Part shown: positions 6,627 through 15,454 of the stretch, in pieces
How the letters are laid out: each line of letters starts with the position of its first letter
Numbering within the stretch: the stretch's first letter is position 1
Assembly: GCA_021811265.1 (NCBI GenBank)
Contig: JAJZPH010000014.1
Location: 1-43,382, forward strand
Source of the DNA: a bacterium
GTDB lineage: Bacteria; Chlamydiota; Chlamydiia; Chlamydiales; SM23-39
Direction: 5' to 3'
DNA length: 43,382 nucleotides
Made by a program: the position numbers and the translations under genes
Notes under the pieces: generated by a model
The model's input: only the letters and a program-made list of their open reading frames with translations
The model's database searches: none
Told to the model about the DNA's origin: nothing

Positions 6627-8384
6627 TTAGTCGGCACTTTCCATTTTAGAGGGTGCTGCGGCCTTTTCTGCCTTGAGTCGCACGGGGTAGATTGCGTAGT
6701 TTGCTGGATTGAAGTGTAAATCGCGATGTATAGTGTTGAGAAACTCTACAAAGTCATCAAGAGAATGGAATGTTTTTACGTAGGCAGGACCTTCATGCCC
6801 TATGAGTTCACCAGAATCATTAAACTTGGGATTTCCATGCGAGTTGAAGAATTGAATGTACAAGCTATCCTTATCTTTTTTTACGGAAAGAGAGTAGCTG
6901 TTGCCAGGCGTGACCAAAATAGCACCCATTGGTTGGCCTTCATCTGATAGAGTGGAAGTAAGTTTAGTTATGAGCTCTTGGAATAGGGACTCAACAGTCG
7001 CTGCTGAAGAAGTAGTGCCGGCAAGTGTTCCGAGTTCTTGAAGTGGAACTTCTTCTGTCTTGGCTTCGGGAAGTAATTTTAAAGGAATTAACTTTTTCTG
7101 AATTTCGGATGGATGAAATGCAACGTCCGACCAGCTCAAGTAGGGTGTTTGATTCTTGGAAAGAACTTGCAATTCTGCGCTTTTTTCTTGAATTTCTTTT
7201 TTGAGTGGCTTCGTTACTCGTTTTTTTAGATTTTCTACATTGAGGGAGTCTTCATTTTTATCATCATGAGCCTTTCCCCAATTGGCAAGAATATACTTAG
7301 CTGCTAAACGTAATTTGTTTTTTTTATTTCTTGCTATTTTCTGTATATCATCAAATGTTGTTCCATCTTGTGCATGAGGCTTTCCTGGTTGCGCTCGGCG
7401 GATGGCCCACTGTGCGATTGTTTTCAATCCAGTATGTATTTGGCCTAATCTATTAATTTCAATAAAAGCCTGTTGGATTCTATGTTTGCGAATAGACTCA
7501 TATATTGCCGTACCATCGCTTAAGCATTTGTCGATGTCTTGCTTTGTTACCGTACCTTGTTGCAAAAGTTTGATCAGCATCAAGGCGGAATAGACCGTGC
7601 AGCCGGAAGTTGCAAATCGGTTGCTGCCAAATATCCAGGTTTTAGAAAATTGAGAATGTGTTCCATAAACAGTTACTGCCTGCTCGTCGGAGGAAGAAGG
7701 GAGTATGCTTGTTTCTGGAGAAGAAGATGTTTTAGCTGTATCGACGGGCCCTTTTCCTTTTGCAGAAACTCTTAAGGGCTCTTTAGCAGCGTCTCTTTCA
7801 AGCGCAGCTAATTCTTCGTCAACTTGTGGGTCACCTTCTTCGTCGGAAAGCGCCTCTTCGTCTGATTCTTCTTCAATTTCTTCTTCGCCTTCCACGCCGT
7901 CACCTTCTTCGAAGCTATCGTCTATGCTGCCAGCATCGCCTTCAACCTCAGATATAGCGGGAGAAGGAGTTTTGGGAGGCAGAAGAAGAGCAGATTCTTG
8001 CTCCAAGGTGGGCTGCTGTCCGAGAAAACTTTTGAAAGTCTCAGAAATTCGTGCTGTTTGGTCAGGTGCTAGATCTTCTTTGATTAGTTTTTCTCGATTG
8101 GCTAATTTGTAAAATTTGCGTCCGCAAAGAAGTGGGGTGGGTGCAGCTGCTTGGCTTCGAAGTTGTAATCCAAATTGTTGCACGTCGAGACGCGGCTCTG
8201 CGTCTTTTCTGGCTTTAAGGTCTTGAAATTGCTCTTTGAATGCTTTTTCTACAGCGTCCCATTGCTCTTCCGTCAAGCAAAACTTCTGGCCTCTTTCGCT
8301 TTCTAAGGTAAGGAGGTAGACCTTCCCGAGGAAATGCATGCTCTTGGAGGAAATTAAGTCTTGCGTTGAAGCTAATGTAGTCAT
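6627..8384 (-). CDS. Putative secreted cysteine protease, herpesvirus-tegument-like deubiquitinase (VTD-like) candidate
   Basis: A 585-residue protein with no assignable full-length homologue. Residues 1-135 are mixed. Residues 145-200 are strongly acidic (Glu/Asp runs), probably a flexible linker, followed by a Ser-rich stretch to about 235. Residues 250-272 (SNRFATSGCTVYSALMLI) look like the nucleophile helix of a papain-fold protease with Cys262. Residues 486-516 (GAILVTPGNSYSLS, then YIQFFNSHG) form a strand pair ending in Asn514-Ser-His516. The region after it (AYVKTFHSLDDFVEFL) completes a layout like the herpesvirus large-tegument deubiquitinases, where the motif is Asp-x-His. Asn replaces the usual Asp. 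No signal peptide is seen, so type III secretion is plausible. It is transcribed divergently from the mur operon. Function is inferred from motifs only. Confidence 0.5.
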   Translation of the reverse strand: MTTLASTQDLISSKSMHFLGKVYLLTLESERGQKFCLTEEQWDAVEKAFKEQFQDLKARKDAEPRLDVQQFGLQLRSQAAAPTPLLCGRKFYKLANREKLIKEDLAPDQTARISETFKSFLGQQPTLEQESALLLPPKTPSPAISEVEGDAGSIDDSFEEGDGVEGEEEIEEESDEEALSDEEGDPQVDEELAALERDAAKEPLRVSAKGKGPVDTAKTSSSPETSILPSSSDEQAVTVYGTHSQFSKTWIFGSNRFATSGCTVYSALMLIKLLQQGTVTKQDIDKCLSDGTAIYESIRKHRIQQAFIEINRLGQIHTGLKTIAQWAIRRAQPGKPHAQDGTTFDDIQKIARNKKNKLRLAAKYILANWGKAHDDKNEDSLNVENLKKRVTKPLKKEIQEKSAELQVLSKNQTPYLSWSDVAFHPSEIQKKLIPLKLLPEAKTEEVPLQELGTLAGTTSSAATVESLFQELITKLTSTLSDEGQPMGAILVTPGNSYSLSVKKDKDSLYIQFFNSHGNPKFNDSGELIGHEGPAYVKTFHSLDDFVEFLNTIHRDLHFNPANYAIYPVRLKAEKAAAPSKMESAD

Positions 8385-8594
8385 AAATCAAATCTCTTTT
8401 TATATAATTATATAATAAATTAATTTAAAAATCAATGAAAAAATACTTTATAAGTTGTTTTAATCGAGATGTTTAATATTATTAACTTATAAGTTGTTTT
8501 GTCTTAATCGATTGTGAATATATTGCAATTTTTTCTTGCGCCAAAATAGGGTGAAAGAGCTAATTCTTAAGACAGTATCCCAAGATATTTTTTT
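8385..8594. promoter_or_regulatory. Divergent AT-rich promoter region with two direct repeats
   Basis: A very AT-rich spacer between the minus-strand protease-like gene and the plus-strand murF operon. The 14-mer TTATAAGTTGTTTT occurs twice, at 8448-8461 and 8487-8500 (39-bp period), each followed within a few bases by TTAATCGA or TAATCGA. This could be a regulator site or a duplicated promoter block. No canonical promoter can be picked confidently. Confidence 0.35.
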
Positions 8595-9932
8595 ATGCCG
8601 ACTGTTGCAAACATCCCCGGCTGTCCGGAGGAAAAATTACTTACCATCCGCTCCTTTTGCCAAAATAGCCTCGAGGTGGAAAGAGGAGATGTTTTTTTTG
8701 CGCTTCCGGGAAAAAAGGTAGCAGGGAGCAGCTTTTTACAAGAGGTGGCTGCACGAGGCGCTGTGGCTGCTGTGGTTCCTAAAGAATACCAAGGTGATAA
8801 CTTTGGTCTCTTTCTCTTCCATTCGGAAAATGTGCTCCTTTCTTTGCAAGAGCTTGCAAAAAGCTCACATGAGAAGAATTGCCGAAGAGTGGTTGGAGTT
8901 ACCGGAAGCGTGGGAAAAACGAGCACAAAAGAGTTTTTAGCCACTCTTTTGGAAAAAAAATATCGGGTGGGCAAAAGTCCAGGAAGTAAAAATTCCCAAA
9001 CGACGCTTCCCTTAAATCTATTAAACTTGCAGGGAGATCTGCTCGTTTTGGAGATGGGGATGAGTGAAAAAGGAGAAATTGCCCGCCTTGTGGAGATCGC
9101 CCCTCCAGAAATTGCCCTTATCACGAAAATCGCGCCCGCCCATATTGCAAATTTTCCAGAAGGGCTTTTGGGTATTGCCAAGGCAAAATGCGAAATTTTC
9201 TCTCACCCAACGACACGAGCTGTTGTCGTTCCATATTCCCTTTTGGATTTCGTTCGGCCCAATAAAGAGTTTCTCACCTTTTCCACAGAAAATCCAAAGG
9301 CAGATTTCTTCTTGCAACCAGAGAGAGAAAACGCTTGCTTTTGGGAAAAGGGAAAAAGAGTGGCCTTGTTTCCCATTTCCTTAAAAGAGCGCCATTTCCA
9401 AGAGGATTTTTTGGCAGCAGCAGCGGTTGCTCGGTGGCTAGGGCTTAGTTGGGAAGAAATCGAAGAGAGAGCATCGTTTCTTCAGCTGCCCAAAATGCGA
9501 TTTGAAAAAGTGGTTGTGGGAAAAGTGGTTTTGATCAACGACGCTTATAATGCAAATCCCGATTCGATGTCAGCTGCGCTCGAAAGCCTACCGCAGGCAG
9601 AAAGCGGGGGAAGAGTCATTGCAGTGCTAGGAGAAATGGCGGATCAAGGCAGCTTTTCTAAAAAAAACCACTGGGACATAGGAAAAAAAGCAGCAGCTGT
9701 TGCCGATCTTCTCTTTTGCCTTGGAGAGGAAACGCGTCCTTTGCTAAATGCCTTTCTGGAAGAGGGAAAAAAAGGAGAGGTTTTTTTCGAGAAACAAAAG
9801 CTTTTTTCTTCATTGCGACAGATGGTGAAAAAAAATGATATTGTGTTAATCAAGGGAAAAAGAAGTTTGGAAATGGATGAGATTTTTTACTGGATGGTTC
9901 AAGAAATAAAAAGAGAAAATGGAGATCTATGA
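8595..9932 (+). CDS. murF: UDP-N-acetylmuramoyl-tripeptide--D-alanyl-D-alanine ligase MurF
   Basis: A 445-residue Mur ligase that adds D-Ala-D-Ala to UDP-MurNAc-tripeptide in the cytoplasm. The three-domain layout is visible: an N-terminal substrate domain to about residue 95, an ATPase domain with P-loop GVTGSVGKTSTK at 101-112 and SKNSQTTLPLNLL (the MurF signature after the P-loop), then a C-terminal domain with DAYNANPDSM and VLGEMADQG. E. coli MurF is 452 residues. An in-frame TAA at 8568-8570 makes ATG 8595 the first ATG start in this reading frame. It has no recognisable Shine-Dalgarno, which is odd for the first gene of an operon. The stop overlaps the mraY start (ATGA). Confidence 0.95.
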   Translation: MPTVANIPGCPEEKLLTIRSFCQNSLEVERGDVFFALPGKKVAGSSFLQEVAARGAVAAVVPKEYQGDNFGLFLFHSENVLLSLQELAKSSHEKNCRRVVGVTGSVGKTSTKEFLATLLEKKYRVGKSPGSKNSQTTLPLNLLNLQGDLLVLEMGMSEKGEIARLVEIAPPEIALITKIAPAHIANFPEGLLGIAKAKCEIFSHPTTRAVVVPYSLLDFVRPNKEFLTFSTENPKADFFLQPERENACFWEKGKRVALFPISLKERHFQEDFLAAAAVARWLGLSWEEIEERASFLQLPKMRFEKVVVGKVVLINDAYNANPDSMSAALESLPQAESGGRVIAVLGEMADQGSFSKKNHWDIGKKAAAVADLLFCLGEETRPLLNAFLEEGKKGEVFFEKQKLFSSLRQMVKKNDIVLIKGKRSLEMDEIFYWMVQEIKRENGDL

Positions 9933-11149
9933 TTTTTTTTCTTCTCAATTTTTTGCAAAAAACCCTTGCGATGAAAGTGCCCACAGCCTTTACATATAGC
10001 TCGACGCGGATGCTTCTGGCAGCCATCACAACACTTTTGATCACCATTTTTTTAGGCCCCTTTTTTATCAAAAAACTCTATGCGTTGAAAATTGGCCAGC
10101 CCATACGCGACGAAAAGGAGTGCCCTCTTCTTGCCGAGCTCCATAGCAAGAAAAAAGAGACGCCGACTATGGGAGGAGTGCTGATTCTTTTTTCCATGGT
10201 TGTTGCGCTTTTTTTGTGGATGGATTTGACCAATGTTTTTACCTGGCTGTTTCTTGCAACCACCCTTGTCTTAGGCATTTTGGGAGGATGGGATGATTAT
10301 TTGAAGCTCAAATACAAAAATAGCAAAGGGCTGAAGGGAAGATGGAAGATACGCGTGCAATTTTTCTTTGCATCTTTTATTGCCCTCTATCTAGTATGTC
10401 CACCATTCACCTCCTTTGTCGAAAAGATGAGTAGACTTCCCTCGCCCAGCGCAAAAATACAGATAGAAACCCATGAAAAAAAGGGAGTTGTTGTACAAAA
10501 CCTCACCACAAGCCAATACATTAGTCGGATCTACTTTCCTTTTTTTAAAGAACCGATTGCTGTTTTATCCAATGGTGCAGCTCTTATTTCATTTTTATTT
10601 ATTGTCTTTGTAATCATTGGCGCTTCTAATGCGGTCAACCTAACCGATGGTTTGGATGGTTTGGCGGCAGGTTCTTTGATGATGGTAGCCATTGTGCTGT
10701 CGATCTTTGCTTTTCTGTCCAACCATGTGGGGTTGGCACGCTACTTGAACATTATGTACATCGATGGAAGTGGAGAGATTGCCGTCTATCTTTTAGCGTT
10801 GATGGGAGCCTGTCTTGGCTTTTTGTGGTACAATGGATATCCCGCCCAGATCTTTATGGGAGATACGGGCTCGCTTGCGCTTGGCGGTGTTTTGGGGGTT
10901 GCGGCTATTTTACTGAGGCGAGAGTTTTTATTGGCACTTGTAGGGGGCATTTTTGTCGCAGAAGCGCTCTCTGTTATTTTACAGGTTTTGAGCTTTCGCT
11001 ATCGCAATAAAAAAAGGATTTTTCTCTGTGCCCCTTTGCACCACCATTTTGAGTACAAAGGATGGCCGGAAACAAAGGTGGTTTTGCGCTTCTGGATCGT
11101 GGGCCTTTTGCTTGCGTTTATCGGCATCGCTTCATTGAAAATTCAGTAA
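9929..11149 (+). CDS. mraY: Phospho-N-acetylmuramoyl-pentapeptide-transferase MraY
   Basis: A 406-residue integral membrane enzyme that transfers phospho-MurNAc-pentapeptide to undecaprenyl phosphate, forming lipid I. It shows about ten hydrophobic segments, the catalytic DD pair at 122-123 (GGWDDYLK), NAVNLTDGLDGLAAG at 234-248 and HHHFE at 371-375. It is longer than the 340-360 residues usual for the family. The extra 35-40 residues lie at about 165-205, in the loop before the PFFKEP segment, which is periplasmic in solved MraY structures. The start at 9929 is preferred because GGAG precedes it and it overlaps the murF stop by 4 nt. A later Met15 has no ribosome site. Confidence 0.96.
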   Translation: MIFFLLNFLQKTLAMKVPTAFTYSSTRMLLAAITTLLITIFLGPFFIKKLYALKIGQPIRDEKECPLLAELHSKKKETPTMGGVLILFSMVVALFLWMDLTNVFTWLFLATTLVLGILGGWDDYLKLKYKNSKGLKGRWKIRVQFFFASFIALYLVCPPFTSFVEKMSRLPSPSAKIQIETHEKKGVVVQNLTTSQYISRIYFPFFKEPIAVLSNGAALISFLFIVFVIIGASNAVNLTDGLDGLAAGSLMMVAIVLSIFAFLSNHVGLARYLNIMYIDGSGEIAVYLLALMGACLGFLWYNGYPAQIFMGDTGSLALGGVLGVAAILLRREFLLALVGGIFVAEALSVILQVLSFRYRNKKRIFLCAPLHHHFEYKGWPETKVVLRFWIVGLLLAFIGIASLKIQ

Positions 11150-11173
11150 GGAACTGTCCTGAATCGAGAAGGT

Positions 11174-12463
11174 ATGAGAACGCTCATTGTAGGTCTTGGA
11201 AAAAGTGGAAGGGGAGCTGCTCTTTTGCTGCTAAGCAAAGGGGAAGGGGCCGTTGGCTATGACGATCAGATCTCTTCTTTGCAAGAAGATAGGGAAATTG
11301 CAGAGCTCACACACCAGGGCTTAAGTTTATGCGCAGCAAACGAGCTTGGGAAGCTTTCTCATTATGATCGGATGGTTGTATCTCCTGGTATTCCTCCATC
11401 TCATCCTCTGATCCAGGAGGCAAAAAGAAATCACTTGCCAATCATCGGAGAGCTGCAGTTGGGCCTCGAACATTTACAGGGAAAAGTTCTTGGGGTAACG
11501 GGAAGCAATGGAAAGACGACGGTCACTCTTTTGGCAGCATCTATTTTAAGAGAAAAGAAAATCAAGGCCGAAGCTCTTGGAAATGTCGGAAAAAGTCTTA
11601 CGGGTTATTTGGCACACAATCCTTCACCCGAAATTTCCGTGGTGGAGCTTTCCTCGTTCCAGCTCGAACTTCTGCAGGGAAAATTTTTTGACGCTGCCTG
11701 TGTGATCAATATTACTCCAGATCACATGGATCGTTATCGAGACATGCTCTCCTACGCCCAAACAAAATTACATCTGCAGGATTGTGTGAAAGAAGACGGT
11801 AAGTTCTTCTTGCCATTCTCCCTTTATTCGGAATATGCCTCTTTTTTCAGAGAAGAAAAACCCATTTTCTTCGATGAGGAAAAAGAAGAAAAACTTTTTC
11901 TAAGGCTGAAAAAAAATTCTCCCTTCAACGAAAAAACAAACCTGCTCTCTGCCTTTCACCTTCTTTCGCATGTGGGGGTAAGTGAAGAGGAGTTTGCTAC
12001 AGGCTACGAGAGATTTCAAAAACCCCCGCACCGTATGGAATTTGTAGCTGAGATAAATGGCGTTTCTTTTTACAATGATAGCAAGGCTACGAATGTGGAG
12101 TCTGTTCTATATGCTGTCGGGGCAATCGAAAAACCAATCTTGCTCATTGCAGGTGGATATGATAAAGGATTAGAGTATCATGCGTGGCAAAAAGCCTTTC
12201 GAGGCAAGGTAAAAGAGGTGATCCTCATCGGCGCGTGCAGAGAAAAAATTGCACAGGCTTTGCGTGAAATTCCCGTAAGAAGAAAGGAGTCTTTGCAAGA
12301 GGCCGTCTTTGAAGCTTATCGATTGGCAAAAAGAGGAGATGCCATTCTTTTGTCGCCAGGTTGTTCGAGTTATGATATGTTTGAAAATTATGAGCATCGC
12401 GGAAAAGTGTTTAAAGAGACTGTGTCTTGTCTAAAAAAGGAGGAAAGAGTCCATGAATCGTAA
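11174..12463 (+). CDS. murD: UDP-N-acetylmuramoylalanine--D-glutamate ligase MurD
   Basis: A 429-residue Mur ligase that adds D-Glu to UDP-MurNAc-L-Ala. It has an N-terminal Rossmann-like domain (VGLGKSGRGAA), the P-loop GVTGSNGKTTVT at 107-118, ELSSFQLE, NITPDHMDRY, and C-terminal HRMEFV with NDSKATN and GGYDKG. These are standard MurD landmarks, and the length matches (E. coli 438). The start is preceded by GAGAAGGT. It sits 24 nt after mraY and its 3' end overlaps the LysM gene by 11 nt. Confidence 0.96.
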   Translation: MRTLIVGLGKSGRGAALLLLSKGEGAVGYDDQISSLQEDREIAELTHQGLSLCAANELGKLSHYDRMVVSPGIPPSHPLIQEAKRNHLPIIGELQLGLEHLQGKVLGVTGSNGKTTVTLLAASILREKKIKAEALGNVGKSLTGYLAHNPSPEISVVELSSFQLELLQGKFFDAACVINITPDHMDRYRDMLSYAQTKLHLQDCVKEDGKFFLPFSLYSEYASFFREEKPIFFDEEKEEKLFLRLKKNSPFNEKTNLLSAFHLLSHVGVSEEEFATGYERFQKPPHRMEFVAEINGVSFYNDSKATNVESVLYAVGAIEKPILLIAGGYDKGLEYHAWQKAFRGKVKEVILIGACREKIAQALREIPVRRKESLQEAVFEAYRLAKRGDAILLSPGCSSYDMFENYEHRGKVFKETVSCLKKEERVHES

Positions 12464-13220
12464 AAACATCATTGTTGTTTCAGCTATCGCAAATGCTGTG
12501 CTTCTTTTGGTCCTTTTTATTAGCGCAGTAGTTTCCCATGACGATCGCAAAACCCCTTCTTCCGTTGAGGTGGCAAGCTCGATTTTAGACAAAAATCCCG
12601 ATGGCATGGTCCTCTTATCGCAAGAAGGAGAAACTGCGTATTCGCAGAAAAAAGAAAGCAAATTACCCTCTCCACAACCACTCTCTCTTTCTTCACAAGA
12701 GCTGGTCCCATTAAAACTGGAAGAGGGAACTACAGCTACTGCGCAAGTAGAGCCCGAGCATCAACTCCCTGAAGTTGTATCTCCCCAGGTCCCTACAAAT
12801 GAAGTTGTTCTTGTAAACCCACCAGTAGAAAATTTTGCTGTAACAAAAGCTCCTCTAGAAAAAAAAGAGACTTTTGTCGATGTGGAAATCAAAAAGGGAG
12901 ATTCTCTAGATAAATTGGCACGCAAATACCATACCTCTATTCAGGAGATCAAAAAACTCAACCATTTAGATGGCAATTTTTTACAGGTAGGCAAGGTGCT
13001 ACGCATCAACGTGCAAGAAAAGACGCAGAAAACATCTTCAGTGCAGAATGAAAGCAAAAAAGGAAACGAGGGCGAATATTACATTATCAAGCATGGAGAT
13101 AATCCCTGGACTGTTGCTATCAAGCACCACATGAAGGTAGAAGATCTGTTGCGCTTGAACCATTTGACGAAAGAAAAAGCAAAGAAATTGCGTCCCGGCG
13201 ATAAGCTGAGAATTCGTTGA
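12453..13220 (+). CDS. Membrane-anchored protein with two LysM domains (NlpD-like)
   Basis: A 255-residue protein with an N-terminal hydrophobic anchor at about 6-27 and no lipobox Cys. A long Pro/Glu/Ser-rich spacer runs from 30 to 140. Two LysM modules follow: 143-186 (KKGDSLDKLARKYHTS...VGKVLRI) and 209-254 (KHGDNPWTVAIKHH...PGDKLRI). LysM binds the glycan strand of peptidoglycan. There is no M23 peptidase domain, so it can at most act as an activator or scaffold, as E. coli NlpD does for AmiC. Chlamydiae carry a LysM protein at this same position between murD and ftsW. A strong AGGAGG precedes the start. It overlaps murD and leaves one base before ftsW. Confidence 0.88.
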   Translation: MNRKNIIVVSAIANAVLLLVLFISAVVSHDDRKTPSSVEVASSILDKNPDGMVLLSQEGETAYSQKKESKLPSPQPLSLSSQELVPLKLEEGTTATAQVEPEHQLPEVVSPQVPTNEVVLVNPPVENFAVTKAPLEKKETFVDVEIKKGDSLDKLARKYHTSIQEIKKLNHLDGNFLQVGKVLRINVQEKTQKTSSVQNESKKGNEGEYYIIKHGDNPWTVAIKHHMKVEDLLRLNHLTKEKAKKLRPGDKLRIR

Positions 13221-13221
13221 T

Positions 13222-14328
13222 ATGGGTAAGTCTACCTTTATTTTGCTGATGTGCTCTTCCTTTCTATTTTCCATGGGATTGCTCATGCTCTTCAACACCA
13301 CAGCAGCAGAAGCCATCGATCGGCAGATTGCCGCAACGGCGCAACTTACTCTTTGTAAACAGATTTGCTATGCGGTCATTGGTATTCTTTTCGCTTTCGG
13401 TGTCTGGTCGATTGGCTACCATCAGCTAGTCAGGCTTTCCCCTTTTTTTCTCTTTATTATCTCTGTGTGCCTCATTCTAGTTTTTCTGCCTCCCCTTGGG
13501 CAAGAGATCAATGGTGCCCATCGCTGGATTGGGCTGTTTGGATATACTCTGCAACCCTCCGAATTTGCCAAGTATCTCATCCCTATTTATTTTATTCATC
13601 GCCAGCTCTCGGATGGAATGCCAGAAAGTTTTAAGGTATTTTGCAAGCGCATGCTGATCTTTCTGGTTCCGTTGGGATTGATTTTGGTAGAGCCAGATAA
13701 TGGGACCACGGGAATTGTCCTCGTCTCTTTATTAATTCTTTTTTACCTCTTTCGGGTGAAGATGGCCTACTGGGCTTTGCCCTTTCTTTTATTTGTATTG
13801 TTGGGAGGAGTGGTTGCTTCGCGCATGCCTCACGTGCCCGATAGAATACAGGTTTATTTGCATCCCGAGCTCGATATTTTGGGAAAAGGACATCAGCCCT
13901 ATCAGGCAAAAATAGCAGCTGGATCAGGGCAGCTTTTTGGAAGAGGACTTGGCGAAAGTTTGCAAAAGCTCAACTATTTGCCCGAGGCTAGGTCTGATTA
14001 TCTTGTTGCGATCTATGCGGAGGAGTTTGGCTTTGTCGGAGTTTCTCTTTTGATACTCATCTACATGCTCATGGCTTATGCGGGATTTTCCATTGCAATC
14101 AAAGCTGCAGATCGGACCGGTTTTTATCTGGGAGCGATCATGACATTTTTACTCTCCTTTCAATCCTTTTTGAACTTCGGAATTGTTTCGGGACTTTTGC
14201 CGAGCAAGGGAACTACTTTGCCCTTTTTCTCTCAGGGCGGAACCGCTCTTATCGCCAATATCATTGCATTAACCCTTTTACTCCATATCGACTATGTTGC
14301 AAGGCAAAAGGAAATCACTGCTTCCTAA
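13222..14328 (+). CDS. ftsW: SEDS-family lipid II polymerase FtsW
   Basis: A 368-residue polytopic membrane protein of the SEDS family (FtsW/RodA/SpoVE). It shows about ten hydrophobic segments, the GAHRWIG and QPSEFAK blocks, EPDNGTTG (family usually EPDxG), the long periplasmic loop with YQAKIAAGSGQLFGRGLGES, and LPEARSDYLVAIYAEEFGF with the conserved Asp/Glu residues. FtsW polymerises lipid II with a class B penicillin-binding protein during septation. Genomic position inside the mur cluster favours FtsW over RodA. It starts one base after the LysM stop and overlaps murG by 35 nt. Confidence 0.95.
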   Translation: MGKSTFILLMCSSFLFSMGLLMLFNTTAAEAIDRQIAATAQLTLCKQICYAVIGILFAFGVWSIGYHQLVRLSPFFLFIISVCLILVFLPPLGQEINGAHRWIGLFGYTLQPSEFAKYLIPIYFIHRQLSDGMPESFKVFCKRMLIFLVPLGLILVEPDNGTTGIVLVSLLILFYLFRVKMAYWALPFLLFVLLGGVVASRMPHVPDRIQVYLHPELDILGKGHQPYQAKIAAGSGQLFGRGLGESLQKLNYLPEARSDYLVAIYAEEFGFVGVSLLILIYMLMAYAGFSIAIKAADRTGFYLGAIMTFLLSFQSFLNFGIVSGLLPSKGTTLPFFSQGGTALIANIIALTLLLHIDYVARQKEITAS

Positions 14329-15454
14329 ATTTTCCGATGAGCCTTGTGTTCTTCTCGCGGCGGGAGGAACAGGAGGCCATTTGTTACCAGCACAGATGAC
14401 GGCACGGGGCCTTTTGGAAAGAAATTGCCGCGTAGTTTTTGCAGGAAAGGGACTTGCAGGCAGTGGCGTGTTTGATCAAAAAGAGTTTACATTCTATGAG
14501 ATTCAAAGCTCTACCATTGCATCAAAAAACCCTGTGCGTGTCATGCGCTCTTTGTTTCTTCTCTGTAAGGGGGTGTGGGAAAGTATGCGACTCTTGTCTT
14601 TTCTTCCCTGCACTCTTGTGGTGGGTTTTGGAAGCTACCATAGCTTTCCTCTTCTTTTTGCTGCCTGGTGGAAAAAAATTCCCATCCTCATTTTTCAACC
14701 CGATCGCACACTCGGGAAAGTGAATCGTTTTTTTGCAAAAAAAGCGCGTCTGATCGCCCTCCAATTTCCCCTGGAAAAAGATGAGTGTGACCATGTTGCC
14801 TATGTCCCTCTTTTCCCCTGGAACGCTCCTGCGCTTCTTTCATCAAAAAACGAGGCAAGAGAGCAGCTACATCTTAAAAAAGATTGTTTTACCCTTCTTG
14901 TTTTCGGAGGATCGCAAGGCGCACACTTTATCAACGAAGCGATTCTCAAAGTAGCAGAGCTATTGCAAAAGAGGGGTGTTCTTTTTCAGATCATTCATTT
15001 GACTGGGGAAGATCCGCAGCCTTTTTCCGCTTTTTACCAGAGTCATTTGATTCCCAGCTATGTGAAGAGATTTGAAAAAGACATGACCCATCTTTTCTTT
15101 GCCGCCGATCTTGCCATTTGCAGGGCGGGAGCTTCGAGCTGTGGCGAGCTAATCTCCTTTGAGCTTCCCTACTTGTTAATTCCCTATCCCTATGCGGGAG
15201 GGCACCAAAAGCTCAATGCTTTGTATTTGCAAAATGAGGTCAAAGGAGGCGAGATGCTCTTGCAAGAAAATGTAGAACCAAAGATGCTCACCGAGAAAAT
15301 CTGCCAAAGAAAAGAAAGCCTTGCCTATCATAGAGAAAAAATCCAAGAGTTCAAAAGGTCGCACAGCCGTTTAAAGCCAAAAAAACTGTGCGACATCATT
15401 TGCGAGATATCCAAAGAGAGAGGGTGTTCATGCAAGAAAATTCATACCACTTGA
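14294..15454 (+). CDS. murG: UDP-N-acetylglucosamine--N-acetylmuramyl-(pentapeptide) pyrophosphoryl-undecaprenol GlcNAc transferase MurG
   Basis: A 386-residue GT28 enzyme that adds GlcNAc to lipid I to give lipid II, on the cytoplasmic membrane face. AGGTGGHLLPA at 23-33 is the N-terminal glycine loop, GFGSYHSFP the second loop (usually GFGGYxSxP), FGGSQGAHFIN the third, and CRAGASSCGEL with PYPYAGGHQ the UDP-GlcNAc site. The length is slightly above the typical 355-365. The start ATG lies within the end of ftsW. I find no better downstream start, so translation is probably coupled. The 3' end overlaps murC by 25 nt. Confidence 0.95.
   Translation: MLQGKRKSLLPKFSDEPCVLLAAGGTGGHLLPAQMTARGLLERNCRVVFAGKGLAGSGVFDQKEFTFYEIQSSTIASKNPVRVMRSLFLLCKGVWESMRLLSFLPCTLVVGFGSYHSFPLLFAAWWKKIPILIFQPDRTLGKVNRFFAKKARLIALQFPLEKDECDHVAYVPLFPWNAPALLSSKNEAREQLHLKKDCFTLLVFGGSQGAHFINEAILKVAELLQKRGVLFQIIHLTGEDPQPFSAFYQSHLIPSYVKRFEKDMTHLFFAADLAICRAGASSCGELISFELPYLLIPYPYAGGHQKLNALYLQNEVKGGEMLLQENVEPKMLTEKICQRKESLAYHREKIQEFKRSHSRLKPKKLCDIICEISKERGCSCKKIHTT

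Noticed and set aside
6295..8594. Genomic island inserted at tRNA-Cys carrying the putative effector
   Set aside because: No integrase, and no repeat of the tRNA 3' end could be found in the window. The effector lies on the 5' side of the tRNA.
8567..9181. 204-codon minus-strand frame
   Set aside because: Antisense to the unambiguous murF gene; no motif or ribosome site.
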